Source: Megamerina dolium
Taxonomy: Eukaryota; Arthropoda; Insecta; Diptera; Megamerinidae
Direction: 5' to 3'
DNA length: 64,000 nt
Assembly: GCA_963854835.1 (NCBI GenBank)
Contig: OY978526.1
Span: 89,931,846 to 89,995,845 of the forward strand
The translations under genes and the position numbers were made by a program. The notes below the pieces were generated by a model. That model had not been told where the DNA came from. It made no database searches and worked only from the letters and a program-made list of their open reading frames with translations. This document shows, one piece after another, positions 60,316-64,000 of the stretch. Every line of letters begins with the position of its first letter. Position 1 is the first letter of the stretch.

Positions 60316-63300
60316 ATGACGTTTGATACGCGTGGTCGTCAGACGGCTGGCGGCAGTGGTACCAATGGAGGTGGTGATAATACGAATACCACTGGTAGTA
60401 GCAGTAGCACTAGCGGCAACAACCATAACATCAATACCAGTAATAGTACCACCGCAAACATTATCAACTCTTCAGTGCCGACAAGTGGAAGTAACGTAAG
60501 TGGATCAGAGCAACAACCTGCAGCTGCCACAGCAGAATCATCAAGCGCTGATAGTGCCGCTGTGGCGTCTGCGTTGACGACGACGGCTTCAGCAGCGGAC
60601 AATATGTAAGAGAAATAATAATATTAAATGACCCTTAAATTACATTGCTTCGTTATTTCTTCAGAACTCCAGAGAGATTAATATCATCGTTTCCAACATT
60701 AAAATTGCGTACCCTAACTCAAAAGATATCAAATCCACGATGGGTCGTACCAGTGATGCCGGAACAAGAATTGGAAGTATTACTTAATGCGGCAATTGCA
60801 CTAACTGTAGCAGGTAGATGACATACAAATAGATATAGACAAATTTTGTTGTATAACTATTGCTCATTTCTCATCAAATAGGTGTCGATCATGATTGTGA
60901 GCCGTGTGTGGAGTTCTATCGCAGCGCTCTGAGCACATCATTTACGAAAATTCTCACAGATGAAGCAGTCAACTCATGGAAATATCATATACATCATTGC
61001 ATTCTCATGTCCTGCGGCAAATTATTGCATTTAATCGCAATTCATATGCAACGAGATAATCCATATTTATTGGACTTGCTGGCTATAGTGTTCGATCCAG
61101 ATAATAAATTTAATACATTCAATGCGGCACGTCAGCCAGAATGTTTTGCGCCACCTGAATGCATTTGGGGTGTACTCGATGGCAATAAGATGTTTGCCAA
61201 GCCACCGCCAGAACCAAAAAATCCACGAGGTTGGCTTGTCGATTTAATAAATCGTTTTGGTCAGCTTGGTGGCTTTGACAATCTTTTGGAACGTTTCAAC
61301 AGTGGTTTACAGTTGTTGAAGAAAAATCTCGACCAAACAACGGATGCATCGTCATCAACATCAGCGTCCGCTCAAGCAGAGTTAGCTAGTAGAACAAGTA
61401 AAGCATCTAATGATGTTACCGATGATAATCAGGACAATAAGCTAACGCTGGCCTTGATCTATAGTCTGCTGCGTCCATTCGGACAATGCTATGAGTTGTT
61501 GACGCCAGCTACAATATCGAAATATTTTATGCCCATTTGGAATGTGGTTCTTGATTTGCTCGACAGCTTTTCCGATGATGAGCTGAAGCGTGAGGCCAAA
61601 CCAGAGGGTAGAAATGATTATATCAATGGCATTGTAAAGTCGGCGCGGTATTTAGCCAGTCGTCTGCCGGGTCAGGAAGATTTGATACGCGATTTGGAGA
61701 TGTTTCGTTTGAAAATGATTTTACGGCTGCTGCAAGTATCCAGTTTTAATGGCAAGATGAATGCTTTAAATGAAATCAACAAAGTTCTTACCTCTGTCTC
61801 GTATTATTCACATCGTACACAACAAATGCCACATTGTATGCCTGACGATGAGATGGATTGGCTGACTGCTGAACGCATGGCGGTTTGTATTATGAATTTC
61901 ATGGGCACTCTGTATGTTTATTTGCGTTTATTTTATTTGTAGACATGGATAAAAGAGTCGGATGTATTGGGTATTGTTCTCAAAGACTCATTACATCAGC
62001 CCCAGTATGTGGAAAAGCTTGAGAAGATTATACGCTTTCTCATAAAGGAGCGATCATTGACCCTAGAGGATTTAGATGCTGTTTGGCGTGCACAGGCAGG
62101 CAAACATGAAGCAATTGTTAAAAATGTACATGATCTGCTTGCAAAATTAGCTTGGGATTTCACTCCAGAACAATTGGATCATCTATTTGAGTCGTTTCAA
62201 GTGAGCTATGTGATGAAATTTGTTTTTAATTATACTAATTCTAAAATATATGTAGGCTAGCATGACGACAGCCAATAAGCGGCAACGCGAACGTTTACTT
62301 GAGCTTATCAGACGTTTGGCAGAGGACGATAAAAACGGCGTGATGGCACAAAAAGTACTCAAACTGTTTTGGACGCTTGCCCACAGTCAAGAAATACCGC
62401 CGGAGGTGTTGGACCAAGCACTTGTGGCGCACGTTAAGATTCTAGATTATAGTTGCTCGCAAGAACGTGATGCACAGAAAATAGTCTGGCTGGACAAGTG
62501 TGTCGCAGAACTGAAGATGGGCGACGCCTGGGTGTTGCCGGCATTGCGTCTAATACGTGAGATATGCTGCTTGTACGAGTCGTCGTCAAGTCATTCGGCA
62601 CGTGCGCAACCAGCACTCAATAGGCAACAGGTGATTGAGCGCTTGCAAAATGATTACTCATTGGTCATACTCGTAACGAATAGTCTTACAACGTATATGG
62701 ATAAGATACGTGCCGCCATAAGCGACATACCAAATGTGGAGCCGAATGCGTTGTGTATCGACGGTCGCTATCCGCACAATATGCAGATACAAGAGCGTCT
62801 GGACTTTTTGAAATTTCTACTTAAGGACGGTCAATTATGGTTATGTGCAGATCAGGCGAAACAGATTTGGCACTGTTTGGCTGTAAATGCTGTCTTCCCC
62901 ACTGATCGTGAAGAGTGTTTCCGCTGGTTCGGCAAACTGATGGGCGAGGAACCCGACCTGGATCCAAATATAAATAAGGACTTTTTTGAGAACAACATCT
63001 TACAATTGGATCCCCACCTACTGACCGAGAGCGGCATCAAATGCTTCGAACGTTTCTTTAAGGCTGTCAATTCCAAAGAAGACAAACTCAAGGCGGTACA
63101 TCGCGGTTATATATTAGACAATGAAGACTTAATAGGGAAAGACTATTTGTGGCGTGTCATCACAACGGGTGGCGAAGAAATCGCCAACAAGGCGATCGAT
63201 CTGTTGAAGGAAGTATCAACGGCGTTGGGTCCGCGTCTGCAGGAGAACATTGCCGATTTTCATGAAATGTTCATTGGCGAATGCTGTGAGCGTTTGCGTA

Positions 63301-64000
63301 CACACTACAGCAACATTATAATATTGGGCAAGAGCATTGGCAACACAAGCTTAGCTGCAGTGGATGATCCCAATCAAGAAGCGGATACAACTGCCTCAAA
63401 GGACATCAAGATGCGCTACATCGAAGCGGAGAAAATGTGTCGCATTCTAAAGGTGTTGCAGGAGTATATCAAGGAGTGCGATCGTTCCTTCAATGGTGAT
63501 CGATTTCTGCTGCCACTGAGTCGTGTCACACGTGGCAAACACACTAGTCTCTATGTGCGATTTCAAAATCCACCCCAATTGCGTCCAATGGACGACATTG
63601 AGATTACAACGCATAACAACGAAACGATTGCCGCATTCAAGCGGAATTTGCTAAAGCGAAGGGGTTCATCTACAGCCAATATCAAAGTCGATTTGTACTA
63701 CAACAATGGCGAACTGATCGAGATTAATGATGAAATTGATCCATTATCTCAGTACACGATACGTGATAAGATGATACTTACTGCTAAGCTCACACCCATT
63801 GGGACCGGTTTAGCTAGTAGCCCCGATTCGTCAAGTGACTCCAGCACAGGTTCGCCGCCACGTCCTTGTCCAGATATGCAACGTGTTGAATCGGAGAGCA
63901 CATTGCCAGGAGTGATTATTTCACAGAATTATCAGTACACGGAATTCTTTTTGAAATTATATCAATTAGGCAGTGATTTGGAGCATGGACGTCTACGCGA
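60316..64000 (+). CDS. faf: Fat facets, USP9X-type deubiquitinase (5' part)
   Basis: Exons 60,316-60,605; 60,665-60,813; 60,882-61,915; 61,943-62,200; 62,256 to beyond 64,000, about 1,158 residues in the window. The window ends before the catalytic USP domain, so only the N-terminal helical region is seen. ATG lies in a CCACCATGA context. MTFDTRGR opens a Gly/Asn/Ser/Thr-rich tail of about 90 residues. Conserved USP9X/Faf blocks follow: [102 protein letters not shown]. Faf removes ubiquitin from the epsin Liquid facets to control endocytosis in fly eye development. The exon 3 donor is uncertain: TAT|GTTTAT keeps frame whereas the better-looking CT|GTATGT does not. Confidence 0.95.

Noticed and set aside
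60339..60602. Minus-strand Leu/Val-rich open frame opposite faf exon 1
   Set aside because: It is the complement of the Asn/Ser/Thr-rich faf N-terminus, and looks like a membrane protein only by composition.

Overview
This is eukaryotic nuclear DNA from a higher fly. The exon-intron structures, short AT-rich introns, Tc1/mariner relics, non-LTR retrotransposon debris and insect protein families all point to Diptera. A tephritid fruit fly is my best guess, because the genes look Drosophila-like but the window carries tRNA-derived SINEs, which Drosophila is not known for. The species cannot be fixed from sequence alone. From memory, several of these genes lie near the tip of chromosome arm 3R (Muller element E) in D. 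melanogaster, so the block probably reflects conserved microsynteny.

Layout. Positions 1-21,190 hold no convincing host gene. They are AT-rich DNA packed with decayed mobile elements: mariner-type transposase relics, at least three non-LTR retrotransposon families, tRNA-derived SINEs, a TA-flanked MITE, a 1.3-kb composite repeat and a minisatellite. Then come eight host genes: an anion-selective Cys-loop receptor resembling pHCl-2/hodor (21,194-24,230, +); ribosomal protein L6 (26,930-28,120, +); two tandem ACOT9-type acyl-CoA thioesterases (28,336-29,841 and 32,058-33,596, both -); rough deal/rod, the RZZ kinetochore subunit (35,128-48,491, +, 21 exons, about 2,086 aa); JKAMP, an ERAD-associated membrane protein (49,930-51,104, +); sip3/Hrd1, the ERAD RING ubiquitin ligase (51,533-54,415, -); and the 5' part of fat facets, the USP9X deubiquitinase (60,316 to the window end, +).

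How the genes relate. JKAMP and sip3/Hrd1 are convergent neighbours acting in the same process (ER-associated degradation), and faf, a deubiquitinase, follows. RpL6 and the first thioesterase are convergent, with polyadenylation signals about 30 bp apart. The two thioesterases are a tandem duplication with matching intron phases. The introns of rod and of the channel have been enlarged by transposon insertions.

No new coding system stands out. The most notable items are a two-tailed SINE family, well-delimited nested insertions with recognisable target-site duplications, three uncharacterised inverted-repeat elements, and a likely GC-AG intron in rod. Splice sites were placed by eye from consensus and reading-frame continuity, so some boundaries could be off by a base. 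No database search or computed identity supports any call.
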